Positions 1-7,879 of a stretch of DNA of 64,000 bases are shown one piece after another. The stretch's first letter is position 1. The number at the start of each line of letters is the position of its first letter. Below the pieces are notes generated by a model. That model was not told the DNA's origin and did no database searches. It saw nothing but the letters and a program-made list of their open reading frames with translations. The position numbers were made by a program, and so were the translations under genes. Origin of the DNA: Lawsonella sp012842085. Its GTDB lineage: Bacteria; Actinomycetota; Actinomycetes; Mycobacteriales; Mycobacteriaceae. Where the stretch lies: positions 248,001-312,000 of the forward strand of contig DAINXV010000002.1 in assembly GCA_036749735.1 (NCBI GenBank). The letters run 5' to 3'.

Positions 1-1
1 T

Positions 2-532
2 TTACTCACGATTATCCGCATTCTCCTCGTTCCTGCTTTCCTTCTAGTCTTTTTCCTAGTACCCACACTCGAGGGCCGTATTTGGGCTCTCGTCATTTTT
101 TGCGTAGCTATGGCCACGGATACCGCCGATGGAAAAATTGCTCGCCGGTATGGGCTAGTAACTGATTTCGGGAAAATAGCCGACCCCATTGCAGATAAAG
201 CAATCATGGCGTCTGCGCTTATTGCCCTTAACATCATCGGCAAACTGTGGATTTGGGTGACGGTTGTCATCCTGATTCGCGAGATTGGTATTACGGTGTG
301 GCGGCTGACGGCACTTAAAAATAAGGTCGTACCAGCTAGTCGCGGCGGTAAAGCTAAAACTATGACACAGACCCTAGCGGTTTTCTTGCTCTTGATTCCA
401 GTTGGGGGATGGGTTGCCTGGTGCGGATGGATAGTGATGGGCGTTGCGCTAGTCCTCACCGTCGTTACTGGTGTTGATTATCTTTGGAAAGCCTATAAAG
501 CCGACCAGACGCCGTCAGCTGCTACCCAATAA
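2..532 (+). CDS. pgsA: CDP-alcohol phosphatidyltransferase, phosphatidylglycerophosphate synthase type (5' end missing)
   Basis: The gene enters from the left edge: the reading frame is open from base 2, so the true start is outside the window. The product joins CDP-diacylglycerol to glycerol-3-phosphate in the membrane, the committed step to phosphatidylglycerol and cardiolipin. The family signature D-G-x2-A-R-x8-G-x3-D-x3-D is complete: DGKIAR at 128-145, then G at 170-172 and the two final Asp at 182-184 and 194-196. Hydrophobic segments flank it. The stop overlaps the next start by one base (TAATG), so cinA is probably translationally coupled. Synteny with cinA-clgR-pspA supports the PgsA assignment over other CDP-alcohol transferases. 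Confidence 0.9.
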   Translation, partial: LLTIIRILLVPAFLLVFFLVPTLEGRIWALVIFCVAMATDTADGKIARRYGLVTDFGKIADPIADKAIMASALIALNIIGKLWIWVTVVILIREIGITVWRLTALKNKVVPASRGGKAKTMTQTLAVFLLLIPVGGWVAWCGWIVMGVALVLTVVTGVDYLWKAYKADQTPSAATQ

Positions 533-1038
533 TGTGCGAGTTTAGAGTGGATCTCCAGCAGCTTTCGAATCTCGCCGTGCAGGCAGTACAAGAGCTTTCT
601 CGACATAATCTAACCGTTGCGGCCGCTGAATCTTTAACAGCCGGAATGTTTTGCGCAACGCTTGCAGAAGTGCCAGGAGCAAGTGCGGTACTGCGTGGTG
701 GTTTGGTTGTTTACGCAACCGATTTGAAGGCGAAACTAGCTGGTGTAGCGGAGCAGACGTTGTCTACTCAGGGGCCAGTTGCGGAAGATACCGCTGCTGA
801 GTTAGCGCAGGGGGCACGTTTACAATGTGGTGCTGATATTGGCGTTGGCATAACGGGCGTCGCAGGACCGAGCGAACAGAATGGTGTTCCAGTCGGAACT
901 GTATTTTTGGGGATAGATGTTGCTAATGAACCAAGTACAGTTGTCGAATATCGATTTTTTGGAACTCGTTCAGAAATTCGTATGCTCAGTGTAGAAAAAG
1001 CATTACTGCAGGTCATTGACTATTGTCGAAAGGTTTAA
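532..1038 (+). CDS. cinA: CinA C-terminal domain protein (nicotinamide-nucleotide amidohydrolase, PncC type)
   Basis: A 168-residue stand-alone CinA C-terminal domain. Family members deamidate nicotinamide mononucleotide to nicotinate mononucleotide in pyridine nucleotide recycling. Visible motifs are AAAESLTAG near residue 32, RGGLVVYAT near 57, GPVAEDTA near 82 and GITGVAGP near 107, all typical of the family. The N-terminal molybdopterin-binding-like domain of long CinA proteins is absent, which is usual in actinobacteria. The start codon shares a base with the pgsA stop, so the two form an operon. A weak hairpin plus T-run follows the stop (about 1038-1063). Confidence 0.88.
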   Translation: MCEFRVDLQQLSNLAVQAVQELSRHNLTVAAAESLTAGMFCATLAEVPGASAVLRGGLVVYATDLKAKLAGVAEQTLSTQGPVAEDTAAELAQGARLQCGADIGVGITGVAGPSEQNGVPVGTVFLGIDVANEPSTVVEYRFFGTRSEIRMLSVEKALLQVIDYCRKV

Positions 1039-1090
1039 CCTGCTAATCAGAGGCTTTTTTAAAATATTTTTTAATCAATTTCTGTTTGCT

Positions 1091-1117
1091 GGGAATGAAA
1101 TCGCTATTAGTGATGTT
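1091..1117 (+). promoter_or_regulatory. SigH/SigE-type promoter of clgR (GGGAAT-N18-GTT)
   Basis: GGGAAT at 1091-1096 is followed by an 18-base spacer and GTT at 1115-1117. This matches the GGAA(T/C)-N16-20-GTT pattern of ECF sigma factors SigH (Corynebacterium) and SigE/SigH (Mycobacterium), which are known to drive clgR. A start point about 6-9 bases after GTT falls at or next to the GTG start at 1127, so the transcript may be leaderless. The spacer holds a near-palindrome (1100-1114, ATCGCTA-T-TAGTGAT) that could be an operator. Read by eye; not tested. Confidence 0.6.
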
Positions 1118-1126
1118 GAATAGAGT

Positions 1127-1408
1127 GTGACTACAGAAATTATTACTCAGCGCCCCTTACTACGGTCTGCCCTGGGGGCGGTATTACGTTCCTCGAGAAT
1201 GAATCAAGGGCGGACCCTACGTGATGTGGCCGAAAGTGCTCGTGTAAGTTCCGGTTATCTCTCCGAGCTTGAACGCGGACGCAAAGAAGTATCTTCAGAA
1301 GTATTGCGCTCAGTTTGTGACGCTTTAGGTCTAGATATTTCTGTTGTCCTGGTGCGTGCAGCAGGATTGATGACTAACAACGTTGATGCAGAGCTATTAG
1401 CTGCCTAG
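1127..1408 (+). CDS. clgR: ClgR-type helix-turn-helix regulator of proteolysis and envelope stress genes
   Basis: A 93-residue XRE-family protein. The helix-turn-helix spans about residues 25-75 (RTLRDVAESARVSSGYLSEL, then ERGRKEVSSE), the ClgR/PopR pattern. In relatives ClgR activates clpP and clpC, and in mycobacteria it sits in the PspA envelope stress system. The GTG start has no clear ribosome binding site, but it lies directly downstream of a SigH/SigE-type promoter and may be leaderless. pspA follows after a 129-bp gap that holds a large stem-loop. The C terminus ends in LLAA, which could be a Clp degradation tag; that last point is inference from other ClgR proteins. Confidence 0.85.
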   Translation: MTTEIITQRPLLRSALGAVLRSSRMNQGRTLRDVAESARVSSGYLSELERGRKEVSSEVLRSVCDALGLDISVVLVRAAGLMTNNVDAELLAA

Positions 1409-1428
1409 TTATTTAATCTGAAAAGTAG

Positions 1429-1468
1429 CCCCGCTGCTCCTATCAATAGTTAGGTAGGATCAGTGGGG
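1429..1468 (+). repeat. 14-bp-arm stem-loop between clgR and pspA
   Basis: The arms 1429-1442 and 1455-1468 pair over 12 of 14 positions, plus one G-U wobble, with a 12-base loop. No T-run follows on the + strand, so this is not a plain intrinsic terminator. An mRNA processing or stability element, or an attenuator separating clgR from pspA, is more likely. Confidence 0.55.
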
Positions 1469-1537
1469 TAACTTGTCTAAAAAAGCGATCCATCTACTAC
1501 AGATGTCAACGTCTATTTTGGTGGCCGAGGAGAAAAC

Positions 1538-2335
1538 ATGGCTAATCCTTTTGTGAAGGCTTGGAAGTATTTCCTAGCTCTTTTCGATAACAAAATCGAG
1601 GAAAATGCTGATCCCAAAATCCAAATCGAGCAAGCTATTGGTGAAGCCAAGCGACAGCACCAGGAGCTTTCCCATCAGGCTGCGGCAGTTATCGGCAATC
1701 AGCGCCAGCTGGAGATGAAGCTCAACCGACAGTTGGCTGATATTGAAAAGCTCAATGCGAACGTTCGACAGGCACTGCTAATGGCTGAAGAAGCACGTGC
1801 GGAAGGAAATGCTGAAAAAGCACAAGAGTATGAGAATGCTGCCAGTGCCTTTTCCGCGCAGTTAGTCGCAGCGGAGAAGAACGTTGAGGATCTTAAATCG
1901 CTTTACGATCAAGCAAGTGATGCGGCAGCTCAGGCTAAAGCTGCAGTTAAACGTAATTCGCACGCTTTGCAAGCACAGCTTGCCGAACGAACCAAGCTTC
2001 TCAACCAGCTGGATCAGGCAGTAATGCAAGAAAAAGTGGCTGGCACCATGCGGCAGCTCAACGCGTTGGAAGCCAACTCTAACGTGCCCAACTTGGAGCA
2101 GGTGCGTTCCAAGATTGAACAGCGCTACGCTCGTGCCCTCGGATCTACTGAATTGCAAAACGTCGCCGTACATGACCGTATGACCGAGATTGAATCCCGC
2201 TCCAACGAGTATGTGACGAACAGTAAGCTCGAGGAAATTCGCGCACAGATGCAAGCGAAGGGAGAACTTCCGGGAGGTAGTTCTTCGAAACAAGAACAAA
2301 TCACTGCTGGTGAGAGCGATGAGGCTCAGGACTAG
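1538..2335 (+). CDS. pspA: PspA/IM30 family membrane stress protein
   Basis: A 265-residue, almost wholly alpha-helical, charged protein. It begins MANPFVKAWKYFLALFDNKI, a typical amphipathic first helix, followed by EENADPKIQIEQAI and long coiled coil to about residue 225. PspA/IM30 proteins (35-kDa antigen in mycobacteria) polymerise on damaged membranes and preserve membrane integrity. GAGGAG at 1528-1533 is a good ribosome binding site. It lies downstream of clgR as in M. tuberculosis, but the next gene is convergent bioN only 9 bp away, so the integral membrane partner that follows pspA in mycobacteria is absent here. Confidence 0.92.
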   Translation: MANPFVKAWKYFLALFDNKIEENADPKIQIEQAIGEAKRQHQELSHQAAAVIGNQRQLEMKLNRQLADIEKLNANVRQALLMAEEARAEGNAEKAQEYENAASAFSAQLVAAEKNVEDLKSLYDQASDAAAQAKAAVKRNSHALQAQLAERTKLLNQLDQAVMQEKVAGTMRQLNALEANSNVPNLEQVRSKIEQRYARALGSTELQNVAVHDRMTEIESRSNEYVTNSKLEEIRAQMQAKGELPGGSSSKQEQITAGESDEAQD

Positions 2336-2344
2336 TATGTGCTA

Positions 2345-2959
2345 CTAGTCGTCTTCGTAACCGCGTGCGACTAACGCCTCGGCTAGCATATCCGCACGCC
2401 GCACGAGACGAACTAATAAAGGCAAAAATAAGGCACGTAGAGAGCGGTCTGCACCCCGCGATCTACGTGCCTCCTTTATTTCATTAACGATGCCCCCAAC
2501 AGCCGGAATGAGTTGCAGGGTCAAACTAAAAACGAGTGCGATTCGACTAGTGTTGAGTCCTAATTTTTCTAAAGGGGACAGTAGAACCAGATACCCATCC
2601 AGCATTTCGCTTGTTGAGGTAGTTGAGGTCACAAGAATCGCGGCAAGCAGCGCAAAAAATATTATGGCACAAATACGTAGTGCTACCTGCGCATCCGTCG
2701 CCCACCATTGATAACCCCCAATAAGAATAAGTATGGGCATGACCGGCAAAAGTTGTTTCACAATACTTTTAATGGGGACCCGCGACACTGCTATAGCAGC
2801 TACGGAGAGGATCGCTGGAATGAGAAGCTGGAGAGGAGTTTTGAAAAACACCGAAAGAATAATTATCCAGCACAATAAACCCACAATTTTGAGCGCAGGG
2901 TGAAGGCGATGGAACAAAGAATTCCCGGGAATGTAGGTGCCGAGTGGCGTAGACATCAT
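2345..2959 (-). CDS. bioN: ECF transporter transmembrane subunit (EcfT), biotin module BioN
   Basis: A 204-residue membrane protein with about five hydrophobic segments and the two Ala-Arg-(Ser/Arg)-Gly coupling signatures of EcfT proteins, EARRSRGAD near residue 165 and ALVARGYE near the C terminus. These contact the ATPase. It completes a bioY-bioM-bioN set on the minus strand. Its ATG overlaps the bioM TGA (ATGA), a sign of translational coupling. A second ATG follows at once (MMST), so the start could be 2959 or 2956. The 3' end converges on pspA with a 9-bp gap and no visible terminator. Confidence 0.88.
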   Translation of the reverse strand: MMSTPLGTYIPGNSLFHRLHPALKIVGLLCWIIILSVFFKTPLQLLIPAILSVAAIAVSRVPIKSIVKQLLPVMPILILIGGYQWWATDAQVALRICAIIFFALLAAILVTSTTSTSEMLDGYLVLLSPLEKLGLNTSRIALVFSLTLQLIPAVGGIVNEIKEARRSRGADRSLRALFLPLLVRLVRRADMLAEALVARGYEDD

Positions 2960-3639
2960 TGCGTAGCCAACCTTTTATAAAAATCGATTGCTTCGCCAGG
3001 AGCGCCGTCTGCTACCACTGCACCATCGTCAAGAACGATTACTCGATCCATGTCCCCGAGTAGTTCAAAATCATGCGACACGATGATCATTTGCGCAGGC
3101 AGTTTCATAAATAATTGACGTATCCGAAGAGCATTACGAAGATCCAGTATTCCCGTAGGCTCGTCTGCAATAACTATCTGCGGGTTGGTGGCCATGACGG
3201 AGGTGATGGCTAGTAACTGTTGCTGACCACCAGATAGTGAGTAGGGGGAGTGGTCAGCATAATCAGCTAAGCCATAACGTTCCAGATACTTTAAGGCCTC
3301 TGCCTCGCGCGCGATCTTCTTTTTAATGTGTTTTCTTAGGCTGAAGGCCACATCTTCTATGACTGTCGGCATAATGATTTGATTGGTGGGCTGGGAAAAA
3401 ATAAAACCTACTTGTTCACGTACCTTTTTCCCATTCTTCGCAACATTCATATCGTTGACGTACACCTTCCCCTTCGTCGGGGTCAGTAGTCCATTAATCA
3501 TGCGAATGAGTGTCGATTTTCCCGAACCGTTGAGTCCCGCAATGCCAATTCGCTCTTCTGATAAACGCAGGTTGATTTCTGACAAAGCTGGTGTGCCTTG
3601 GTAGCTATGCGAAACCTGTTCAAAAACAATGGTGGACAC
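2956..3639 (-). CDS. bioM: ECF transporter ATP-binding subunit, biotin module BioM
   Basis: An ABC ATPase of 228 residues from the GTG at 3639. I prefer this start because it lies one base after the bioY stop and gives the usual N terminus before strand one. An upstream ATG at 3681 would add 14 residues inside bioY. Walker A GLNGSGKST is at residues 35-43, the signature YSLSGGQQQ near 137 and Walker B IVIADEPTG near 161, with a switch His in IIVSHD. It powers biotin uptake with BioN and BioY. Confidence 0.88.
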   Translation of the reverse strand: MSTIVFEQVSHSYQGTPALSEINLRLSEERIGIAGLNGSGKSTLIRMINGLLTPTKGKVYVNDMNVAKNGKKVREQVGFIFSQPTNQIIMPTVIEDVAFSLRKHIKKKIAREAEALKYLERYGLADYADHSPYSLSGGQQQLLAITSVMATNPQIVIADEPTGILDLRNALRIRQLFMKLPAQMIIVSHDFELLGDMDRVIVLDDGAVVADGAPGEAIDFYKRLATQ

Positions 3640-3640
3640 T

Positions 3641-4219
3641 TTAAGCAGCTTCTTCTTCAGTAGTGGTAATAGGTCGAACATTCGGGAGAGCTTTGTGGAG
3701 AGCTGCGGCAGTGGTCGCAGCTATAACCGCTTTGATGAGATCTCCAGGCAAAAATGGGGGCAGAGTGACAAGTGCAGCTTTCCAGGACACGTCACCAATA
3801 AGCATGATGCCGACTACTCCACATGCATAGTTCACAAGTAGACCGCCCACTATGCAAGCAATCAGATTGATCCAAACATTTCGGCCGTGCCGGTACGCAG
3901 AAATAAGGCCTATAACAAGTGCTGCAGGTAGGTAGCCGATAAAAAATCCAGCGGTAGGAGAAACGATTGCAACTAATCCGGAACGTCCACCCGGGAGTAT
4001 TGGGAGACCGGTGCACGCCAGAATGATAAAAAGGCCGACAGCTAGTGTCCCGCGGCGCGGCCCAAGCACCAGTGCAGCCAGCATGATGCCAAGATTCTGA
4101 AGCACAATGGGAATGCCTAACGCCCCAGTCGGTATAGGCGGAATGAAACCCAACACGATGATGAGAGCTGCAAACGTGCTGATATAGGCAATAAAACGAG
4201 CGGAACTAGTGGAAGGCAT
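3641..4219 (-). CDS. bioY: Biotin-specific ECF substrate-binding membrane protein BioY
   Basis: A 192-residue integral membrane protein with about six hydrophobic segments. It carries BioY hallmarks: PIPTGALGIPIVLQNLGIML near residue 28, LGPRRGTLAVGLFI near 52 and PTAGFFIGYLPAA near 88. BioY is the S component that binds biotin. First gene of the bioYMN operon; bioM begins one base after its stop. A biotin transporter suggests reliance on, or supplementation by, external biotin. The upstream gap shared with the DUF3046-recA unit carries a spaced inverted repeat. Confidence 0.92.
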   Translation of the reverse strand: MPSTSSARFIAYISTFAALIIVLGFIPPIPTGALGIPIVLQNLGIMLAALVLGPRRGTLAVGLFIILACTGLPILPGGRSGLVAIVSPTAGFFIGYLPAALVIGLISAYRHGRNVWINLIACIVGGLLVNYACGVVGIMLIGDVSWKAALVTLPPFLPGDLIKAVIAATTAAALHKALPNVRPITTTEEEAA

Positions 4220-4232
4220 AATTCTGATTCTA

Positions 4233-4273
4233 CGAAACTTAAACGCCGTTCAATAATTATGGACTAAGTTTCG
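4233..4273. repeat. Spaced inverted repeat in the bioY / DUF3046 divergent promoter region
   Basis: CGAAACTTA (4233-4241) and its exact reverse complement TAAGTTTCG (4265-4273) are separated by 23 bases. The half-sites are 32 bp apart centre to centre, close to three helical turns. The layout suits a dimeric regulator or cooperative pair acting on either divergent gene, with biotin control of bioY the obvious guess. It does not resemble the BioQ motif I recall (TGAAC-N3-GTTAC). Confidence 0.45.
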
Positions 4274-4306
4274 GCACAGGTTTTTTAAAATCACTAGGCT
4301 GAAAGC

Positions 4307-4537
4307 GTGCGAATGACAGAATTTTTAGTGGCCGTGCATCGAGAATTCGGTGAAATGGTCGGGGATAGCCTGATGCGGGATGTGGTGCTGTCCGAACTGG
4401 GAGGACAGACCGCAGAAGAAGCGCTTGACGATGGTTGGGATGTTCGAGAAGTGTGGACCGCGCTTTGCCGACATCAGGATGTTCCCAAGGAGAGGTGGTG
4501 GGGTCCGGATATTGGGGCGGGGGACATGATTGATTAA
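4307..4537 (+). CDS. DUF3046 family protein
   Basis: A 76-residue protein with family features: N-terminal MTEFLVAVHREFGE, central LGGQTAEEALDDGWDVREVW, and a C-terminal basic/aromatic end (PKERWWGPD). DUF3046 genes sit directly upstream of recA across actinobacteria, as here. The function is unknown. The start is GTG 4307 or ATG 4313; both give nearly the same protein and neither has a strong ribosome binding site. Confidence 0.85.
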   Translation: MRMTEFLVAVHREFGEMVGDSLMRDVVLSELGGQTAEEALDDGWDVREVWTALCRHQDVPKERWWGPDIGAGDMID

Positions 4538-4569
4538 ATTTTGCGACACAGATGCAATTGTCTACAAAT

Positions 4570-4585
4570 TCGAAAGTATGTTCTA
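4570..4585. promoter_or_regulatory. LexA box (SOS box) upstream of recA
   Basis: The 16-mer starting TCGAAAGTATG matches the Gram-positive SOS consensus (TCGAACATATGTTCGA) at 13 of 16 positions. It lies 94 bp upstream of the recA start and next to a possible -35 (TTGTCT at 4558-4563). This is the expected arrangement for LexA repression of recA. Confidence 0.6.
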
Positions 4586-4678
4586 GTAGACTGTGGATAA
4601 AGCAAATGGTGTTACACCGCTTTCCTATAGTAAGAAGCGACAACATAGACCACATTATTAAAGAGGAGACGCCGCACT

Positions 4679-5734
4679 ATGGCTGCTGCAAAACTACCTG
4701 ATCGTTCAAAAGCACTTGAGCATGCCTTGGCGCAGATTGACAAGCAATATGGCAAGGGCTCCGTCATGCGGCTGGGCGAGGAACAGCATCGCAAAGTACC
4801 AGCCATTCCTACGGGTTCTATTGCATTAGACGTTGCACTCGGGGTGGGAGGTTTACCGCGGGGCCGTATTGTTGAAGTTTATGGTCCTGAGTCTTCTGGT
4901 AAGACCACAGTAGCTCTGCATGCTGTAGCGAGCGCGCAAAAAGAAGGTGGTATTGCCGCCTTTATTGATGCTGAGCATGCGTTGGATCCTGAATATGCTC
5001 GGAAACTTGGAGTGGATACTGACGCCCTTCTAGTTTCTCAGCCTGATACCGGTGAACAGGCTTTAGAGATTGCCGATATGCTTATTCGGTCAGGGGCAAT
5101 TGACATTATTGTTATCGACTCTGTCGCAGCATTGGTTCCCCGCGCGGAAATCGAAGGGGAGATGGGGGATAGCCATGTAGGCTTACAGGCTCGTCTCATG
5201 AGTCAAGCGCTCCGCAAAATCACCGGTGGACTTAACGCCTCGGGAACTACCGCAATCTTTATTAACCAACTGCGGGAAAAGATTGGTGTTATGTTCGGTT
5301 CTCCCGAAACTACTACAGGTGGTCGTGCGCTGAAGTTTTATTCTTCAGTTCGACTCGATGTTCGCCGCATCGAAACCCTTAAGAACGGAACAGAACCGGT
5401 GGGAAACCGAACCCGGGTCAAAGTCGTGAAGAACAAAGTTGCTCCTCCGTTTAAACAGGCTGAGTTTGATCTCATTTATGGTGAAGGAATTTCTCGAGAA
5501 GGATCCGTCATCGATATGGGTGTCGAACATGGGTTCGTTAAGAAATCTGGTTCCTGGTATACCTACGACGGAGATCAACTGGGGCAAGGTAAAGAAAAAG
5601 TTCGCAATTATCTGAAAGAAAATCCAGAGATTTGTGACGAAATTGAAGAAAAGATTCTCCGCAAGCTAGGTATTGGGGACTATGCGGAGAATCCGGACGA
5701 AGAACAAGTCGATGATGGAGATGTCGATTTCTAG
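4679..5734 (+). CDS. recA: RecA recombinase
   Basis: A 351-residue RecA, intein-free (M. tuberculosis RecA carries an intein). Walker A GPESSGKTT is at residues 69-77, followed by the IDAEHALDP motif, Walker B IIVIDSVAALVPRAE, and the L2 loop ending in FINQLREKIGVMFGSPETTT. The C terminus is acidic (DEEQVDDGDVDF), as usual. RecA binds single-stranded DNA, drives strand exchange, and triggers LexA self-cleavage. AGAGGAG at 4662-4668 is the ribosome binding site. A LexA-box-like site lies upstream, and recX follows after 2 bp. Confidence 0.98.
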   Translation: MAAAKLPDRSKALEHALAQIDKQYGKGSVMRLGEEQHRKVPAIPTGSIALDVALGVGGLPRGRIVEVYGPESSGKTTVALHAVASAQKEGGIAAFIDAEHALDPEYARKLGVDTDALLVSQPDTGEQALEIADMLIRSGAIDIIVIDSVAALVPRAEIEGEMGDSHVGLQARLMSQALRKITGGLNASGTTAIFINQLREKIGVMFGSPETTTGGRALKFYSSVRLDVRRIETLKNGTEPVGNRTRVKVVKNKVAPPFKQAEFDLIYGEGISREGSVIDMGVEHGFVKKSGSWYTYDGDQLGQGKEKVRNYLKENPEICDEIEEKILRKLGIGDYAENPDEEQVDDGDVDF

Positions 5735-5736
5735 CA

Positions 5737-6345
5737 ATGACGACTGATCGGCAGAAGCACACTATCGAGCTGTTGAAACAAGCAACCGATAGTGTGCTTC
5801 ACAATTCCCACCCAAAAGTCGACACTGCCCGTGATGAATTAGTAAATCGGGCTAAAGAAGCTGCCTATCGGCTACTTTCGGTCAGAGACCGGAGTAGCTT
5901 TGAATTGCAATCGAGACTTTCAGATAAAGGGTTCAGTAGTGACATTGTCGATGAAACTCTAGAAAGTCTCACCAATGTAGGGTTACTTGACGATGAAAAA
6001 TTTGCCCGAACATGGGTGCACCAAAGAGTGCATTACAACGCGCGTGGTGAAAAATTACTACGCCAAGAACTACGTCAAAAAGGTATATCTGAAGAGCTAA
6101 TTCAGCAGGTTTTAGAGGAAATTCCTGTGGATGTGCAGAATAAATCCGCACGTGAGCTCGTCGAGAAGAGAGCGCGGCGGATCCGGCCAGAAAAAATTGC
6201 TTCCCGTGAGGGGTATCAAAAAGAAAAGCGGCGGCTGTACAACATGCTGTTGAGGCGAGGATATGGGTACGACCTTGCGTCCCAACTTTCCGATGAGGTA
6301 CTTAAAAATAAAGCGGAAGAAGCTAATAAGGAGAATCTGGGGTAG
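5737..6345 (+). CDS. recX: RecX regulator of RecA
   Basis: A 202-residue helical protein with RecX repeats: AAYRLLSVRDRSSFELQSRL near residue 37, GFSSDIVDETLESLTNVGLLDDEKFARTWV, and the second module GISEELIQQVLEEI. RecX inhibits RecA filaments. It lies 2 bp after recA, so it should be co-transcribed and share SOS control. The long N-terminal stretch before the first repeat (about 30 residues) is normal for actinobacterial RecX. Confidence 0.93.
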   Translation: MTTDRQKHTIELLKQATDSVLHNSHPKVDTARDELVNRAKEAAYRLLSVRDRSSFELQSRLSDKGFSSDIVDETLESLTNVGLLDDEKFARTWVHQRVHYNARGEKLLRQELRQKGISEELIQQVLEEIPVDVQNKSARELVEKRARRIRPEKIASREGYQKEKRRLYNMLLRRGYGYDLASQLSDEVLKNKAEEANKENLG

Positions 6346-6395
6346 TGCGGTAGAGTAAAGAATTTCGGAGAGCCAGATACTGTAAGGAGCGTCAG

Positions 6396-7862
6396 GTGGA
6401 TTCTCGAACTTATGAAATTCGCACCTACGGCTGTCAGATGAATGTGCACGATTCTGAGCGTATTGCCGGAGTGCTCGAAGCTGATGGCTATCTCCAGGCT
6501 GCTCCCGATACCGTTCCCGACCTCATTGTTTTTAACACCTGCGCAGTACGCGAAAATGCTGCCAATAGGCTCTACGGCACACTTGGTTTGCTGCGTCCTC
6601 TGAAAGACGAAAATCCTCGGCTCCAGTTCGCCGTCGGAGGATGCCAAGCCCAAAACGACAAAGATGCTGTCATTGAGCGGGCTCCATGGGTTGATGTTGT
6701 TTTTGGGACACACAACCTAGGATCCCTCCCAGTACTTCTGAAGCGCGCACGACACAACAAAGAAGCGCAAGTAGAAATATATGAGTCCCTCGAAGAATTT
6801 CCCTCCACGCTTCCTGCTAAAAGGGACTCCTCCTATGCAGCGTGGGTATCAATCTCCGTTGGCTGCAACAACACCTGCACCTACTGCATTGTCCCATCTC
6901 TCCGCGGCAAAGAAGTCGATCGACCACCCGCAGACATAGTAAAAGAAGTCGCAAGCTTAGTCGATGCCGGCATCCAAGAAATTACTCTATTGGGACAAAA
7001 CGTTAACTCATATGGAATGAGTTTTGCAGATCCCGAAATGCCCCGCGATCGGCAGGCTTTCTCAAAACTGTTGCGGGCTTGCGGAGAGATCCCAGGGCTA
7101 AAACGACTACGGTTCACATCACCACATCCAGCCGAGTTCACTGACGATGTCGTGGATGCAATGGCAGAAGTTCCGGCAGTGTGTCCACAACTCCACATGC
7201 CCCTCCAGTCAGGGTCAGACAGAATCCTGCGGGCGATGCGGCGCTCATATCGGCAAAAGAAATTCTTGCGTATCGTCGACAATGTACGAGCGAAAATACC
7301 TGACGCCGCAATAACCACAGACATTATTGTCGGTTTCCCCGGGGAAACCGAGGAGGACTTTCAAGACACTTTAGACATGGTTGAAAAAGTGCGTTTCTCC
7401 AGCGCCTTTACCTTCCAATACTCACCACGTCCGGGAACCCCCGCAGCTGTTATGGAAGACCAAGTCCCCGCCGACATTGTGCAAGAACGATACGAGCGGT
7501 TAGTAGCCTTACAAGAGCGCATCACCCTCGAAGAAAACCAAAAACTTGTAGGCAAAAAAGTAGAATTACTGGTCACAGCCGACGACGGCCGAAAAAACGT
7601 AAAAACACAACGCAAAAGCGGACGGGCTCGTGACGGGCGACTTGTTCACTTCGCGAACCCCGATTCTGTTGACATCCGTCCTGGAGACTTGGTGACAACA
7701 GTAATCACGGAAGCGGCACCCCATCACTTACTGGCAGACGGCGCAATTTTGGGGCACGAAAAAACAGTCGCTGGAGATATGCATGAACAGGGGATCAAGC
7801 CACAGGTGAAACCGGTAGGAGTTGGTCTTGGAGTACCCCAATTTCGAATACGTGCAGACTAA
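6396..7862 (+). CDS. miaB: tRNA-2-methylthio-N6-dimethylallyladenosine synthase MiaB
   Basis: A 488-residue radical-SAM methylthiotransferase that modifies A37 of tRNAs reading UNN codons, after MiaA has added the isopentenyl group. The N-terminal domain has the three cluster Cys in YGCQMN (C13), FNTCAV and VGGCQAQ. The radical-SAM motif GCNNTCTYC gives C157, C161 and C164. A TRAM domain lies near residues 380-445. GTG start with AAGGAG at 6384-6389. The C terminus has a roughly 40-residue tail beyond TRAM. miaA lies 1.5 kb downstream, past the convergent DUF349 gene. Confidence 0.96.
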   Translation: MDSRTYEIRTYGCQMNVHDSERIAGVLEADGYLQAAPDTVPDLIVFNTCAVRENAANRLYGTLGLLRPLKDENPRLQFAVGGCQAQNDKDAVIERAPWVDVVFGTHNLGSLPVLLKRARHNKEAQVEIYESLEEFPSTLPAKRDSSYAAWVSISVGCNNTCTYCIVPSLRGKEVDRPPADIVKEVASLVDAGIQEITLLGQNVNSYGMSFADPEMPRDRQAFSKLLRACGEIPGLKRLRFTSPHPAEFTDDVVDAMAEVPAVCPQLHMPLQSGSDRILRAMRRSYRQKKFLRIVDNVRAKIPDAAITTDIIVGFPGETEEDFQDTLDMVEKVRFSSAFTFQYSPRPGTPAAVMEDQVPADIVQERYERLVALQERITLEENQKLVGKKVELLVTADDGRKNVKTQRKSGRARDGRLVHFANPDSVDIRPGDLVTTVITEAAPHHLLADGAILGHEKTVAGDMHEQGIKPQVKPVGVGLGVPQFRIRAD

Positions 7863-7879
7863 CAAGCTTCACAAAGAAA

